A DNA stretch of 64,000 nucleotides, from the NCBI GenBank assembly GCA_030710605.1, contig CP092886.1, positions 47,407,794 to 47,471,793 of the forward strand, written 5' to 3'. Both the position numbers and the translations under genes were made by a program. Positions 10,837 through 22,814 of the stretch are shown here, piece by piece. The notes under the pieces are model-generated. The model ran no database searches. It was not told the DNA's origin and saw only the letters and a list, made by a program, of their open reading frames with translations. The DNA comes from Cordylochernes scorpioides (Eukaryota > Arthropoda > Arachnida > Pseudoscorpiones > Chernetidae). The stretch's first letter is position 1; each line of letters begins with the position of its first letter.

Positions 10837-13149
10837 ATGTGTGAATTCTGAGCGGGTGCTTGGGGCCGCGGACCTCGGCCGCGCGGTTTCTCTTCCAGTG
10901 CTCCTGCTTCCGCCCCTGCGAGGGGCCTTCTGCACTCCAGTCCCCGTGGGTTCCCCTGCTGATACACCCGCGATTACCCTTCCCTGTTCCCTTGAATCAC
11001 TGGCCAAACTCAGTTGCCATAATTAATTAATTTTATTCATCGATCCTCCCGGGTGGCCTCCTGCCGCCGTTCCATCGCCTTGGATTTAATTCCGAGGGCA
11101 ACCAACCACAGAGCGGGTCCTCCTGAGTGGCCGCACGCCGCCACTCGACATCTCCCCAATGCCTGGGGCGCTTCCACCCTTCACCGTCTTCCCCTCCGAG
11201 TGGCACCATGCCCGTCCGCCGTTGCGTACCCGCCGGCGAGCCCACTCACTGCAGCTCTGCCAGCGGCGGGTCTTCCCTGGCCTGTGCCCTCTTCCCTGCG
11301 CTCCCCCAGGGGGCCACACCCCCCTCTGACGCCTCCCCGACATCAGGGGACTCTCAGCCTCCCTCCCAAGACTCCTCCACCTCCTCCTCCTCTCCCACAC
11401 CGACTCCTCCTGCCGAGAGGATATACATCACAGCATGTTCAACTCCCTATGGATCCAACCATCGGCGAGAACCTTGACCTTGGCAACCGACCTGGGGTGA
11501 GTTCCTCTACCCCTCTCCACCCTTCCTCCTCCACCCATGTGCAAACACCATGTGAACTCCATCACCCACAATCACACAACTTCAACCTAAACTCTTCACC
11601 ACACACATGTGGCCTTTACAGCACCAACAACTCCTCATACCTCCTCTCTCTTTCCTGGGCCTTCACCTCCTCGCCCCTTTTGCTGACAAGCTTGACCATA
11701 CCTATGTCAATTTGTTTAATGCAACCCTGTCCAAAACTTCACACACCTATCACATATGTACCAACAACGCCTCATTGAGGCCAACCACTCCAAAAATCTC
11801 TTTACACACCTACTTACACAGAACACACACCATCCCTCTTCTTGCCCACCTGCACCTTCCCCTTTTACCAACCCCCCCCCCCCTCCTCACCCCTCCCCCA
11901 GTATCCCTCATCCTCTCGCATCCATCCCTCCTACAACCCCACCCCTCTCCCCACACCACTCCCCTCCTGCCCACTCCCACCTCCTTTGCTGGATTCGCCT
12001 CCCGTCCACCCTCCACCAACCCCACACCCCACCAACCCTCTCCCCGCGACACCACCTCCAACCCACCCCGCCACCTCCCACCCCCTTCCAACCGCAACAA
12101 CCCCTTCCACATCCTCATCACCCAAGACCCCTCCGCCAGCACCCCCATTGACAACAATCTACACTCCAAAATCTCCTTCTCCTCCCTCGTCACAACCACC
12201 ATCCCAATCACCAACATTTTCTGATCTAGAAGCAAAATTATCATCCACACCAACACTAAATCAAGCATGGACACCATTTATGCCAAAATAAAACACGCCA
12301 CCAACGGGACAAACATCAATGTGAACCTACCCTCCACATTCAAACCCTGCTTCACCCAGTTCAATATCCCCAACACCCTCCCACCTAGCGACCTGCCCTC
12401 GCTTCTCAACCAATCAATGGGAACAGAGTGCTAATTGGTCAGGACCTTAACTGGCCGCAACAACACAACCCACGCCATCATCGAAACAGACACCGACACC
12501 TCCTCTCGCCTTTAATCCTGAACCCGCCTCTATTGGATACAACTCCATCATGTTTGAAAGGACTAGGTCCACACACCCCTGCCGAAACTGCTTGACATTT
12601 GTCACCGCAATGACATTTGCAATAAACCACCCAGGTGCTTCCACTGCGGAGAGGCACACACCACCAACATTTGCACAGCCACCGCCCCCCTTCCTCCAAA
12701 CCTCCCCCCCCCCTCCCATCTTCTTGTGGTCCCCCCAATTGCAATCTCTCAAATCGCTTTCACGCAAGTTTCGCCCGCATGGCTCAAAACAGTTCTCCCC
12801 ACAATCGCACCTCCCTCCAAAGCCAGGCTCTTCAGGCAAAAAAGAATTATGTCCACACTCTTTTCAAAGCAAAAAGGGAACACTTCCAAAAACTCTGCTC
12901 CTCCTTCACACATGACCCCTGGGGGTCTATTCACCGATACATCACCTGAAGCACCTCCCGCTCTCTCCCCCTTTCCTCAAACCCCTTCCAAAAATTCCTC
13001 TTCCACTGCTCCATCAACAACCGCCTCCAATCTACTCTATACTCCTTCTTTGACCCTCCTCCCACAGACTCCCGCCCCTTTCACTTTTCCCCCCTATCCT
13101 TCCAACCCCCCGCTCCCTGCCCCCACCTCCCGACCCCCCTTTCACGGCT

Positions 13150-14316
13150 GTCAAACTCTCCCTCGCCCTCCGCAACCTCCGATTCAAGAAGTCCTGTGGG
13201 CTTGACTTCCTTTGGAAAGCGGGCCGCCTCATCCTTCTCCCTAAAAGCGCTACCTCCACCGACTTCAACCACAACTGCCGCCCCATAATCCTCCTCCCCA
13301 TCCTCGGCAAGCTCCTTGAAAGCCTCATAGCCTTCCGACTCTCACACCACTTTGAGGGTAACAATCTGCTCCACTCTCTCCAATTTGGTTTCCGCCGGAG
13401 GCGCTCCACCACCGACGCCCTTTTCCTTCTCCATCATAACATAAAGCAGTGTGTCTCCAAATTTCAGTGCTGTCTCCTAATCAGCCTTGACGTTAAGTCG
13501 GCCTTTGACCACATGTGGCACCCCGCCCTCTTTGGTCGACTTGTTGCCGCCTCCTGCCCCCTCTCTCTCCTCCAACTCTACCGCTCTTTCCTCTCCAACC
13601 GCTCCATCCACTTCTCCTACCGAGGGTTTTCTCGCTCCACCTCCCCCTCAAGGGGGTGTGCCCAAGGCTCCATCAGTGGTCCCCTCCTCTGTTCTCCCTC
13701 CCCCCCCAGCATCCACGTCCAGGCCTTCGCAGACTATATTCAAATCCTCATCTCAGGTCCTCCCAATAGCCTCCCCTCCCTCGCTCAATCCTCTCTCGAC
13801 CTCATCCACTCCTGGTGCCTTGATAACAAACTCTCCATCACCTCCCATAAGTCCCTGGTCCTACCCATTTTCTGCAACCCTCCCCATCTTCTAATTGATA
13901 ACACCCCCCTCTTCTGTCCCGAAACCCTTACCATCCTTGGCGTCACTTTCGACGACCGTCTTTCCTTCACCCCTCACCTCTACCGAGGCTGCAAAAAGGC
14001 CTCCTCAGTAGGGTCTCCCAATGCTCCAACGCTGCCTCTGAGCTCGGTTTTGTTGCCAGGAGATGCTTCTACCTTGGGGTCGTCGAACCCGCCATCTCCT
14101 ACGCCGCCCCCATCTGGAGCGATACAGCTAAACTCCGCGTCAGTAAGGCAAGCATCCACTCCACTCAACGTAAATTCTGAATTCAAGCCATTCGGGGGTT
14201 CCGCACCGTCTCCACTCTCACTGCCATTGCCCTACTCCGCATCCTTCCCTCGACCTCAAGGTCCTCCTCCTCTCCTCTCTCCTCCTCACCCCAACCCACT
14301 TCCCTTCACCCCTTAA
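13150..14316 (+). pseudogene. Reverse transcriptase domain of the pyrimidine-rich LINE
   Basis: One frame is open for almost 390 codons. It contains the palm and finger signatures of a LINE RT: a CRPIILLPILGKLLE stretch (about 13270), FGFRRRRSTTDA, an SLDVKSAFD aspartate block, GCAQGSISGPLL (about 13657) and FADYIQIL, where the second aspartate of the catalytic FADD is Tyr. That substitution would abolish polymerase activity. A clean LGVTFDD motif follows near 13936. No usable initiation context is seen, since this is the middle of ORF2. Confidence 0.7.
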
Positions 14317-14397
14317 TCCCCCCTTCCCCTTTTCGTTTCCCCTCTCCTCCCGAACATCTCTTTCCCTCTGCTCCCCCCCTCCGCTCCTGACTTCGAC

Positions 14398-15212
14398 TAC
14401 TACACCGACAGATCCAAGTCGCGCAGTGGTGTCGGGGCCGGCATCGCCAGGATCTCTACTTCTCCCCTCTCATCTTGTTTCCCCCCCCTCAATTACTCTA
14501 TCCCCTTGGCCTCCCACTGCTCTGTTTTTCATGCAGAATGCTTTGCCTTTCGAACCGCCCTTACAGATCTTTGCAGTGTCCCCCCTCCCTCTCCGACGCC
14601 ATCTCCTCCGACTGTCTCTCCCTCCTTTCGGCCCTCTATTTTCCACACTCCCCTCACCCTCTCGTCGCCCAGTGCCAAACTCTCCTCTACTCCCTCCTCC
14701 CCTCCCGCAACCTCACCCTCCACTGGGTCAAAGGACACTCCGGGAACCCTGGCAACTGCCAAGCCGACACATTAGCCAAAGGCACTACAGTCTCCCCATC
14801 TCTTCCACCACAATACACTCTTGCATCCAAAACCACCCACCACAGATTCCTCTTCCGCCATTTCTGGTCCCTCTGGAAAGACGAATTCATCTCGGCCAGG
14901 CCCACCTTTTTCTCAAACTCGGCCTCACCCCTAGCTCCCTCTCCTCCTACCATCGCTTCCTCCTCCCAAGCACAGCCATCTCCACCGGTCTTCTCACCGG
15001 CCACTCATTCATCGCCGCCTTTACTCACAGAAAGACTCCCCCACCCTTTCGACCCCACCTGTCCACACTGCAACCAAGCCCCTGAAACAATTGACCACAT
15101 TTTCTTCGATTGCCCAAACCTTGATTTTCTACGCGCCATCTACTTCCATAAATGCCTGACAGATCTCGGTCTCATCCCTACTTCCTTTTCCCAGCTATTC
15201 TCCTCTGGCTAG
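14398..15212 (+). pseudogene. RNase H and C-terminal zinc finger of the pyrimidine-rich LINE
   Basis: The RNase H opens with YYTDRSKS near 14398 (DG of the usual YTDGS changed to DR). After a frame change it continues in the frame open from 14475 to 15212, with LHWVKGHSGNPGNCQAD near 14717 carrying the catalytic His/Asp segment. The C-terminal finger CPHCNQAPETIDHIFFDC is near 15060-15113. An RNase H after the RT places the element in the I/LOA/R1-like assemblage rather than in CR1 or RTE; a finer placement needs a tree. Confidence 0.65.
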
Positions 15213-15899
15213 GCCTGGGCCCTCGCCCTCAATTTTGCACTCATTTGCCCCTCGATTCGTCCCCTCCAACATCCCTCAATCTAGCTCAGACTCTGACACC
15301 TCCACTTAAAACACCCCCTAGCTCCCCCACACCCCTCACTGACCTCTCACCTCTTCCCAAACACTATCCCCTCAACTTTTTGGACTGTTGCCATTACACC
15401 CAACACAACTCCTAGAAATGTGGACATTTGCCACTTTTTTTTTTGTTCCCCTTGCACTTACCCCTCTCCCTTGTCCTTCTTGCCCTCTCTCTCTCCTTGT
15501 TTTACTCTTTGTTTTCTCCCTTTCTTATTACTACTTGTGTACATACCCCTCTTCCTCCTTGTTATTTTAATTGCATTGTTACTCTTTTTTGTTCCCCTTG
15601 TACATACCTCCCTCCCTTTTCCACTCTGCCCTCACTCTCCTTGTTTTGCTATTTTCTTTTGGCTACCTCCTTTTTGCTCCCCGTGTATATACCCCAATTC
15701 CTTCCTGCTATCCTTTTGGTCCAACTCTTTGTCAGCTCCCCTTGTACATATTCCTCCCCCTTTTTTTTGTTCTCTTTTGCCCCCCCCCCCATTCCTACCT
15801 ACTTATCTCTTTAGTCACCTGAAAAAAAAGAAAAAAAAATAATTTCTTAATACTAATTTTCACATGAGAGAGAATTACCATAATAATTAAAAAAAAACT

Positions 15900-16203
15900 T
15901 CCAGGTGCTTCTGAGCTTGAATGTTGTACCTCTTTTCAACCTCCCCTGCCCAGTTCACGACCCCACCCAGCCTCCCAGTCTTCTTCCAGCTCTCCTCTCA
16001 ACCTGCCCACTCACGGGCTGATCCCTGCCACCGCGAATTTACCATCTGCCAGACTTATTTGGAGCCTGGCGCTGTACTTGGTGCTCCCTTGGTGCTCTCT
16101 CTAACCGTGCTCCTGCCCTCTTCTTCCCCGGGCTGCTCACTCGCCCTGCCTGCCCCTCTCCACCGCTCTCCATGGCCTTCCCCCGCGGCGGGCGCAATGT
16201 TGG
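15900..16203 (+). repeat. Second CT/GC-rich fragment, unidentified
   Basis: About 300 bp of GC-rich sequence separated from the LINE tail by AT-rich DNA (15841-15900). It ends where element P-like sequence resumes at about 16204. The composition matches the start of the LINE (10840-11050), so it may be a piece of a second copy. No domain was read in it. Confidence 0.35.
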
Positions 16204-16954
16204 CATTTAACAATGAGTCGTGCCTTAAAATGCTAAGTCTTATAGCATGTAGAAGGTTCAACAATTGTTCACGTACCTTTATGTCTAATTTAAAAATGAA
16301 GACAAATTCTAGGCAAAGCTTTATCAATTATATGCTGAAAAATTGAAAAAAAAATTAAAACATCTTCATCATATCATATAATACAAAGTTTACTTCAAAA
16401 AATATCTTTAATACTTTGTTGCTTGAAAATGCTCTTCAAGCATTGCCTCTCTCAAGTAAAGTTAATAGTATTTTTTTTTAACCTGTCATGCAAAACTGCT
16501 GGCTTTAAAATCGGGATAGTTAATGGCATAAAAAATATTTTTTGTCGCATCATGGGCCCATTTCTTTGAACATTTTTTTTTAAAGCCCTAACACGTTCGA
16601 TCTCGGAAAAAGTTGAGGATGATTCCTCTTTGTAACAATTTTTAATAGACTTCTAATTTATATCTAATAATAGAAAAGTTATATTTTATTATATTAACAA
16701 GAGTTCTGAAAATTTTCCTGTGTTGTTTCATTTTGAAAAGTGTTGAAAATGGCCCTTTTTTTAGTAATAGCTTTTTAGAATGCCTTTGTTTGCTTTTGAT
16801 TTCTTTATTTTGTAAGCCATTTGCATTTTTTAAAATTTTATGGTTCCAAGATATTTATTTTTATATATACAGAAAACAAAGCCCCTAAATTTATGGTTTT
16901 GAAATCGCGATCCGTGAGCTGAAACATACTCAAAATTTTTTTGTTTTAATTTTT
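16204..16954 (+). mobile_element. Element P-related sequence, middle part of copy 2
   Basis: It shares with 59640-61265 (reverse strand) the stretches TTTAAAAATG, AAACATCTT and TGCTTGAAAATGCTCTTCAAGCA, and with the other P copies AAATCGCGATCCG and GAGCTGAAACATACTCAAAATTTT (about 16905-16940). It is interrupted at TTAA (16955-16958) by a piggyBac-like element and resumes at 18017. Confidence 0.55.
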
Positions 16955-16958
16955 TTAA

Positions 16959-18012
16959 CCCTTAACTATTTTACATAACTGGACTGGTTTGGTTGATTCA
17001 ATCCACCTATGTAACTTTAGGAAATAAGCGCCAAATAATGATTCAATCAATATTTAAAAAATTATTTAATGAAATTTAAAAATGTTAATATAAAGATTTT
17101 GACTTTTAAAAATTCTTAATATAATCTATTTACAGTTTTCACAAATTAAGAAATGTTTTTGGCAAACATTTAGTTGACATACAGAGTGAAGGGTTTTTAT
17201 ATTTCTCACATTTTTTGATGGACATTTGTAGCACCTTTTTGGAGTATCAGGTAGGTTAGAAAAATTAGAGACCATTTGGTCAATGTTATCTACACCTCCT
17301 TTTGTTACATTATAGTCCATTATAATATCAGGGTTTCCTGTTTTTTTCATCACATTTATTGTCATGATGCATCGAAGATATAAGGAATACCGATTTTTTT
17401 TTTTTTTTTGGGGACATAGGAGACTAAAGTGGTTGTTCTAGAGAACCCAAAAATAGATATTCCTGATTCTCTATTAGGGTGCAGTTGAAATTGTGGTGGA
17501 ATCTGAGGTTTATTCTTTCTCATTATTCCTAAATATGTAAGGTCATGTTCTTTCAACTTATCAACTAATTCTAATGAAGTGAACCAATTGTCTGCTGAAA
17601 TATTTCTATTAGTCTTCCAAAGTGTGGTCTACTAATCTCTAAAACTATCGATATTTGGGTTTGCAGGGATAGTTCTCTCTGTTGATTTGATTGATATAAT
17701 TCTACTTATCCAATATTTTATTAAAGTAAGCTCAAATAAATAGCTGAAGATAGCCACTAGAGTATGAGCCATGAACTTGCATGACAGGAAAAATTCTCAT
17801 GCTTCTGGATGGCCTGGGCAGAATCCGCCCCCACATGTAAACTTATTCCCCTCCCAAAACTGATATTTATAAACGATGGATGGAAAATGTTTGTGTTAGC
17901 GTAAAATTAGAATACATGAAAGCTGGTATCTCTCAGTAAACAAAAAAATATATATATTTCCCTATTAAAGTTTATGTGTAGGCAGAATCAACCCATCTCA
18001 TCCAGTTAAGGG
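16959..18012 (-). mobile_element. PiggyBac-like element, family 2, internally deleted
   Basis: Both ends are visible: TTAA then CCCTTAACTATTTTAC at the left, and AGTTAAGGG then TTAA at the right, so a TTAA target duplication flanks 1054 bp. Two minus-strand reading frames are pieces of a piggyBac transposase: 17362-17556 (IFGFSRTTTLVSYVPKKKKK) and 17126-17365 (DIIMDYNVTKGGVDNIDQM, carrying the third catalytic Asp, then a cysteine-rich tail). The N-terminal half with the first catalytic Asp is missing, so it is a non-autonomous derivative. It sits inside element P-like sequence. Confidence 0.75.
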
Positions 18013-18016
18013 TTAA

Positions 18017-18165
18017 TTACAATTTTAAGTTCGTTATGAGCCTAGTATTTTAAATAGATTTTATTATTTTGGACTTAAATTAGGTTTGTTATAGGGGTAT
18101 AGTTTGCTATTTTAAAAATCTAGAAGTTCGTTATAATGATGGTATTTTCAATGGAATGGAATGGC
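18017..18165 (+). mobile_element. Element P copy 2, right part, 3' end missing
   Basis: TTTTAAGTTCGTTATGAGCC... to ...GGTATTTTCAATGGAATGGA follows the family (compare 10120-10230 and 48040-48180). The expected last 70-80 bp with GGGTTTTACTG are absent; at ATGGAATGG the sequence switches to piggyBac transposase. Confidence 0.6.
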
Positions 18166-18893
18166 ATCCTCATCAAGACCTTCAATATAATTCTATATTG
18201 AGCTTAGTTGACAGGATTGCTGAACCTTACTACCAGAAAGGCCACATAATCTATTTCAATAGGTGGTTTTCCTCTCCCCAACTTTTCAATCATTTATGGG
18301 AAAAGAAAACACTTGCAGTAGGAACAGTCAGGCATAACAGAAAGGGATTGCCAAAGAAAATAAGAAGACAGCCTCAAACCATTTCGATAACCAAACCTGC
18401 TATGGTAGTTGACTACAATAAAAATAAGGCTGGTGTTGATAGAAGTGACCAATTTATGGCATATTATCCTTTTCATCGGCGTACTCTAAAGTGGTGGAAA
18501 AAGCTTTTCTTCCACATTTTCGGCCTCACTATTGTCACTAGCCATATTGTATATAATAAATTGACCACGGGTCGAAAAATGCCACTTAGAGAATATCATT
18601 TGGCTATCATGGAAAGGTTGATGGAAGAAGCAGGTACAGAAATTTTGGATGAACAGCCAAGTGCATCTGGATCATCAGATAGGCTGATTGGAAAACATTT
18701 CCTCACCAAAATCCCTGCTACTGGCAAGACCACCATCCAGAAGAGGTGCAAAGTTTGCTCTGACAAAGGAAAAAGATCTGGTAAAAGAGTGAGGAAGGAC
18801 ACCAGCTATATGTGTAAGACCTGTCTGGTTCCTTTATGCATTGCTGACTGTTTCAAGGCCTTTCACACAAAAGAGAGCTACTGGGGGTGATTT
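18156..18893 (+). pseudogene. PiggyBac transposase C-terminal fragment, family 1
   Basis: The frame encodes the last third of a piggyBac transposase: GHIIYFNRWFSS (second catalytic position, Asp replaced by Asn), VVDYNKNKAGVDRSDQ (third Asp present), WWKKLFFHIFGLT, and the C-terminal cysteine-rich finger (CKVCSDKGKRSG ... CKTCLVPLCIADCFKAFH). It aligns with the fuller copy at 44024-45825 but lacks the N-terminus and about 45 residues between the RKGLPK and VDYNK segments. The apparent start at 18156 lies in element P sequence, so it is a junction artefact and not a real initiation site. Not functional. Confidence 0.75.
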
Positions 18894-19204
18894 ATATTAA
18901 AGTTTGATTCCTCTTCAATCTTTTCCTCAGAAAAAAATTCATGTATATTATTTTTATATATTTGATTCATGGAGTGGATTTGGTCAATTTGTATTTTTTC
19001 TCTTTTATGTACATATCTCATAATTATCATGTATAAATAATCTTAAATTTACATTTAACAATAATTTTGAAGTGTATTTAATTGGTTCTCATTAAAATAT
19101 TTTATAAATATCGAGTTCTTAATGATTTATAAATTTTTAAAAAGCACTCAAAAATTGAACGTCCCGGGAGATTACGTCATACCTCTACTTATGACCTTCA
19201 AGTG
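18894..19204 (+). mobile_element. 3' flank and terminus of piggyBac family 1 fragment
   Basis: AT-rich untranslated part ending in ACCTTCAAGTG followed by TTAA (19205-19208). The end resembles the right end of the complete family 1 copy (CCTCGAAGTG-TTAA at 46126-46139). Confidence 0.55.
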
Positions 19205-19209
19205 TTAAA

Positions 19210-21235
19210 ATAATAAAAAAAAAATTTTAATTAAAATATAAAAAAAGCCTTGCTAGTTAAGATAGCGGGCATGTGTTAGTCGCGCCCACGTGTCCTGCGT
19301 TCAGGGTCGCGCCGTGGTTACACAACAATATATTTAGAGTTAGGTAAATTCCAGGAGGCTCCCCCAATGACAAAGAGCCCTACTCTCGACAGTAAGGGGG
19401 TTCTCATGCTCACCTCTCACCTCAAGGCACAGAAAGACCCATTGTATGGATGACTAAGATAGATTACAGATGCGAGGATGGCGAGGGCGTTGTCATCTAG
19501 CCCTTGGCTAAAGAGCCACCCCTGCATATCGGGTGACCGCTGTATCATGTTGAAGGCCTCCCAAATGAGGGGTCTGATGGAGCTGCAGAACCAGTAATGG
19601 TGGCCCAATGTCAGGTTGCTAGAACCACAGGCGATACAGGTTTTTTGAGCCGAGGCATGATGTGCAGGATGGAGAAGAGCATGCAGGGCTAGCTGTACTG
19701 CAATGTCGTCATTGTGTCCTGAGAAGGTGCAACGTCGAAAGGACGGCTAGCTGATGGGAATGTTGGCAAACTCTTGCCACCGGTATAGAAGCTGGTCGAT
19801 GGGCAGGGTTGACAGACATGGTCACTCAAATGTACGTGGATGGTGCGAGTGGTTAAGTGCATGAACGGAGTGACCAACCTGCACAACACCACAGCTTTAC
19901 TTAGGTTGTCCGCTCAGTGGAACCTTCAGAGGTTTTCTGCTATCAACCTATTGGAAAAGTTGACCAATGCTGTGGCATCTGCAATAGCATATCATGTCGG
20001 ACAAGTGAGGGGTGACACAGGACCATAGAAGTCCCCAATATGTGCTCCTTTCCACTGTACAGTGGCTAGGAGGTCAGGTGGCTGGAGGAACTTAAATCCT
20101 CCAATTATGGCAAGGTCCCTCAGGTGGTGTGTTGGAACTATCAGGTGTTTCAGTGCTAGGAAGTCAGAAATTGCTTCCCATATCTTCATGAGTCTACGAC
20201 GTCGATGTGGAAGACATGTCCCGGATGGAAGGGGAGTTAACTAGGCCCCCCCCCCCCCCCCCCCACATAAGTAAGCCAAGAGTAGGCGTTGAGACTTCCA
20301 CTAAGCGCGGCTTGGACACCTTTCATACATGCTCGTCTCAGCTAAGTGCATTTGTCGAGGAGGCCGAAATCATGGAGACAGGACGTGCTAAGACAACTCC
20401 AGGCAGCCAGACGGTGTGCTCAGGTCCCCAGACGAAACGCACCAGTCAAGCTTGGAGCTTAGAGATGATGGAGTCGGTAGGCAGGTACCTGGGAAGATGG
20501 TGTACCAATAAGGAGAGCACCAGGGAGTTTGAAACTCTCGCCTACCCAACAAGAGAGAGGCTGTGAACAAAGAGAGACCATCATGTAGCGGCCGTCTCCA
20601 TTAGCTCCACAAGATGGTTTTCCTTGTTGTTCCATGTCCTGTAGTCATTAGACAGCCCAGCAACTTCAATTGCGCTGTAGATCAGCAGATGTCCAGAGGG
20701 GTATTGACTCGATTTCTTTAGGCACCACATCAAAAACTTTTGCACTTGTTGTTGTTTACTTATATTCTTGATGCAAGCCAGAATTTTTCGAAAATGCTTT
20801 TGATTCATTGATTTCCAGATCATTCCGGATGAATAGGTTGATGTCATCGGCATAGGCCAGGACGTTCCCTTGACAGAGTATCTGCTCTAAACAACGCAGG
20901 AGTGGTCCTGTCGCAGAACTGAACAAGGTGTCACTAGCAGCGCAGCCATGTTTGGCTCCGTTCAAAAGGTAGAAAGGTGTTGTGTAGTGCTTGTTTACTC
21001 TGACTGTAGTGTCTGCCCTGGCATAGAGTACAAGTAACCACCCAATGCCCAGCGGGCATCAGCAGAAATGAAACCAGTAGAGAAATCAGGAAACTCCGGT
21101 CCAAGGTGTCAAAGGAAGACTCAAGGTCTGTGGAGATGACAGCTACCGGTGTGTTGTTCCTTGAGGCTGCGGCGACCTCATCAGACATTCGAGCTATATT
21201 ACCTGAAGAGGACCGTCCCTGATAATTCAAAAATA
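19210..21235 (-). pseudogene. Non-LTR retrotransposon ORF2 fragment (family L3)
   Basis: Read on the minus strand, RT lies at 21230-20760 (GNIARMSDEVAAASRNN, STDLESSFDTLDRSFL, NGAKHGCAASDTLFS, AYADDINLF at about 20857-20831) and a C-terminal finger (CIACGSSNLTLGHHYWFC) near 19650-19590. Frames are broken repeatedly. The wording AYADDINLF and the C-x2-C...H...C finger suggest an L1/Tx1-like element, but clade assignment is tentative. A second copy at 56938-58262 overlaps it in the RT. A poly(C) run lies at 20248-20263. Confidence 0.6.
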
Positions 21236-21334
21236 ATTCTAAGAATTATTGTATATTTCTATAGGAGCTTCTCAAAACCATAATATACAAGGTGGCCCGT
21301 AAGTTCCGATGCCATTTTAAAAATGTTAACTAAT

Positions 21335-21700
21335 CTTCTTCTTCTTTCTTATCTCCACTCAATCATTAGGGTATCAAGTTGTGACCCTTGAAGGTATTTG
21401 ACAACCATCATTACTGGGTGAAGTAGAATGCGTCTGCCTTTGTCATTAAGACTGGGAGCACTACTCAGTGGCAGGCCGATTTAGCTCCAAAAGAAATGGC
21501 TGCCTCTGACATGAGGAACAGACGCCATGTGCAGCCGCTCCTAACATGGAGTACAAACGCTGCTCATCCTGTATTCCTAGATTAGGAGCCCTTACAGGGT
21601 ACTATCAGCCAGGCCAGCTGAACCCAGGTTTTTTAGCGAGCTTGTTACTGCTCCCCCTCCTCCTTTTTCATCCGGGCTTGGGACCGGCAAAGGCGGAGTT
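21335..21700 (-). mobile_element. SINE family 2, full copy with target duplication
   Basis: The 366-bp unit is flanked by the perfect 12-bp direct repeat ATGTTAACTAAT (21323-21334 and 21701-21712). On the minus strand it starts AACTCCGCCTTTGCCGGTCC and ends in a GAAGAAGAAG-type tail. The long target duplication and simple tail indicate LINE-driven retroposition. Confidence 0.8.
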
Positions 21701-22096
21701 ATGTTAACTAATACATTCTTTATATTATTTGTGTCTAATTAACACATAAGGGTGTTCAGGTTACATCCAAGTTCAATTCAGAAAATATCTTCCCTCGATA
21801 TTAAAGAAATAATTAAAATTATCTGACTCTATTATCAACATGGTAGTTTAACAACTCTACGACATCAATGGTCAAAGCAATCTGAGTCTTCTGCACCTTC
21901 TAAATCAACCATAACAAGAATTAAAAATTTTGAAACTACCGGTAGTGTGTCAGATCTCCCTAGATCAGAAATACCACACTCTTTTTTTTTTTTTACTTAT
22001 CCTTTTAGTCTAAATTAGATAAGATCTTGGAGGTCGTGCTCGTAAAGAAGCTCAAGAACTCTTCTTGGTTCTCTGTACAGGGAGCTCTTGTCCTTT

Positions 22097-22814
22097 TCAA
22101 TACAATTTAGTATATTGTTGGGGAGTGGCCTCTTCGGTTTTGCACCTAGTGCACATGGGGAAGCTTTTGGCTCCCTCTTTATAGACTAGGGGGCGCAGGT
22201 GACCAGATTTCCATCTGGCCAACTGTGTCGATTCCCTTCTGTTTAGTTGGAGGGTCTGTTTTTTAGGGTTTTCTACCTGGTACCAAGAATGATTGAAACT
22301 ATCTCTATGGTTCCTTATTAGTTGTAGTTTCAGTTTGTTAATATGGTCCCTTGCTGAAAGGTAGGTCTCGGAGTTCACCGCATCAGGATGTCCAGCTGCT
22401 CCTTCCTTTGCCAATCTGTCGGCCTCCTCATTTCCAGGGACTCCAACATGTGATGGAATCCATTGTAGAAATATTTTGGTTTTTTTTTTTTAGTTTGTTG
22501 ATTTCTGCAGCAATGTTTTTGAGGAGTCTGTCTTGTGAATAGTAGCAGTTTTTAATTGCAAAGATGGCGGCTTTTGAATCTGTATAAATTATTATGTTTT
22601 TAGTCTCGTTTTTCTCTACGAGTTTTAGAGCTTGTAGTATGGCTGTTAGTTCAGATCTGAAAACTGACAAGTTCTTTGGGTTTTTGATTCTTCTTTTTAT
22701 TTCCATACTATCTTTAAGGATGAGAACTCCACTGCCAGAGGAGCCATTCTCCTCCAGTGAGCCATCGGTGTATATCTGTATGGTCTCTTTGTCTGCTTTT
22801 TCAATCCTCTCCAT
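22097..22814 (-). pseudogene. RNase H and C-terminal region of LINE L4
   Basis: RNase H is read from IQIYTDGSLEENGSSG (about 22780) through FRSELTAILQAL and IIIYTDSKAAIFAI; the WIPSHVGVPGNEEADRLA-type end spans the break at about 22470-22410. A short CTRCKTEEATPQ tail (about 22150) is a reduced zinc finger. Catalytic Asp, Glu and Asp are visible. The frame breaks once near 22425-22480. Confidence 0.75.

Larger units (their letters stand above)
10840..15840 (+). pseudogene. Pyrimidine-rich non-LTR retrotransposon with gag-like ORF1, RT and RNase H
   Basis: This 5-kb GC-rich island has a top strand dominated by C and T, which creates many overlapping Pro/Ser-rich shadow frames. Real parts in order: a Pro-rich ORF1-like region (11050-12300); a CCHC knuckle (CFHCGEAHTTNIC, about 12630-12668); the usual pre-RT linker (KREHFQKLC, about 12870); RT in one frame from about 13150 to 14316 (FGFRRRRSTTDA 13384, DVKSAFDHMWH near 13490, FADYIQIL near 13726, a damaged FADD box); RNase H from YYTDRSKS near 14398 to WVKGHSGNPG near 14726; a CPHCNQAPETIDHIFFDC finger near 15060. 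The gap between the ORF1 knuckle and the RT linker is only about 150 bp, so the endonuclease is missing. Several frame changes make it dead. It ends in an A-rich tail at 15821-15840. Confidence 0.75.

Noticed and set aside
11053-15842. Dozens of overlapping Pro/Ser-rich reading frames on both strands
   Set aside because: They are shadows of the pyrimidine-rich LINE; only frames with ORF1, RT, RNase H or finger motifs were kept.
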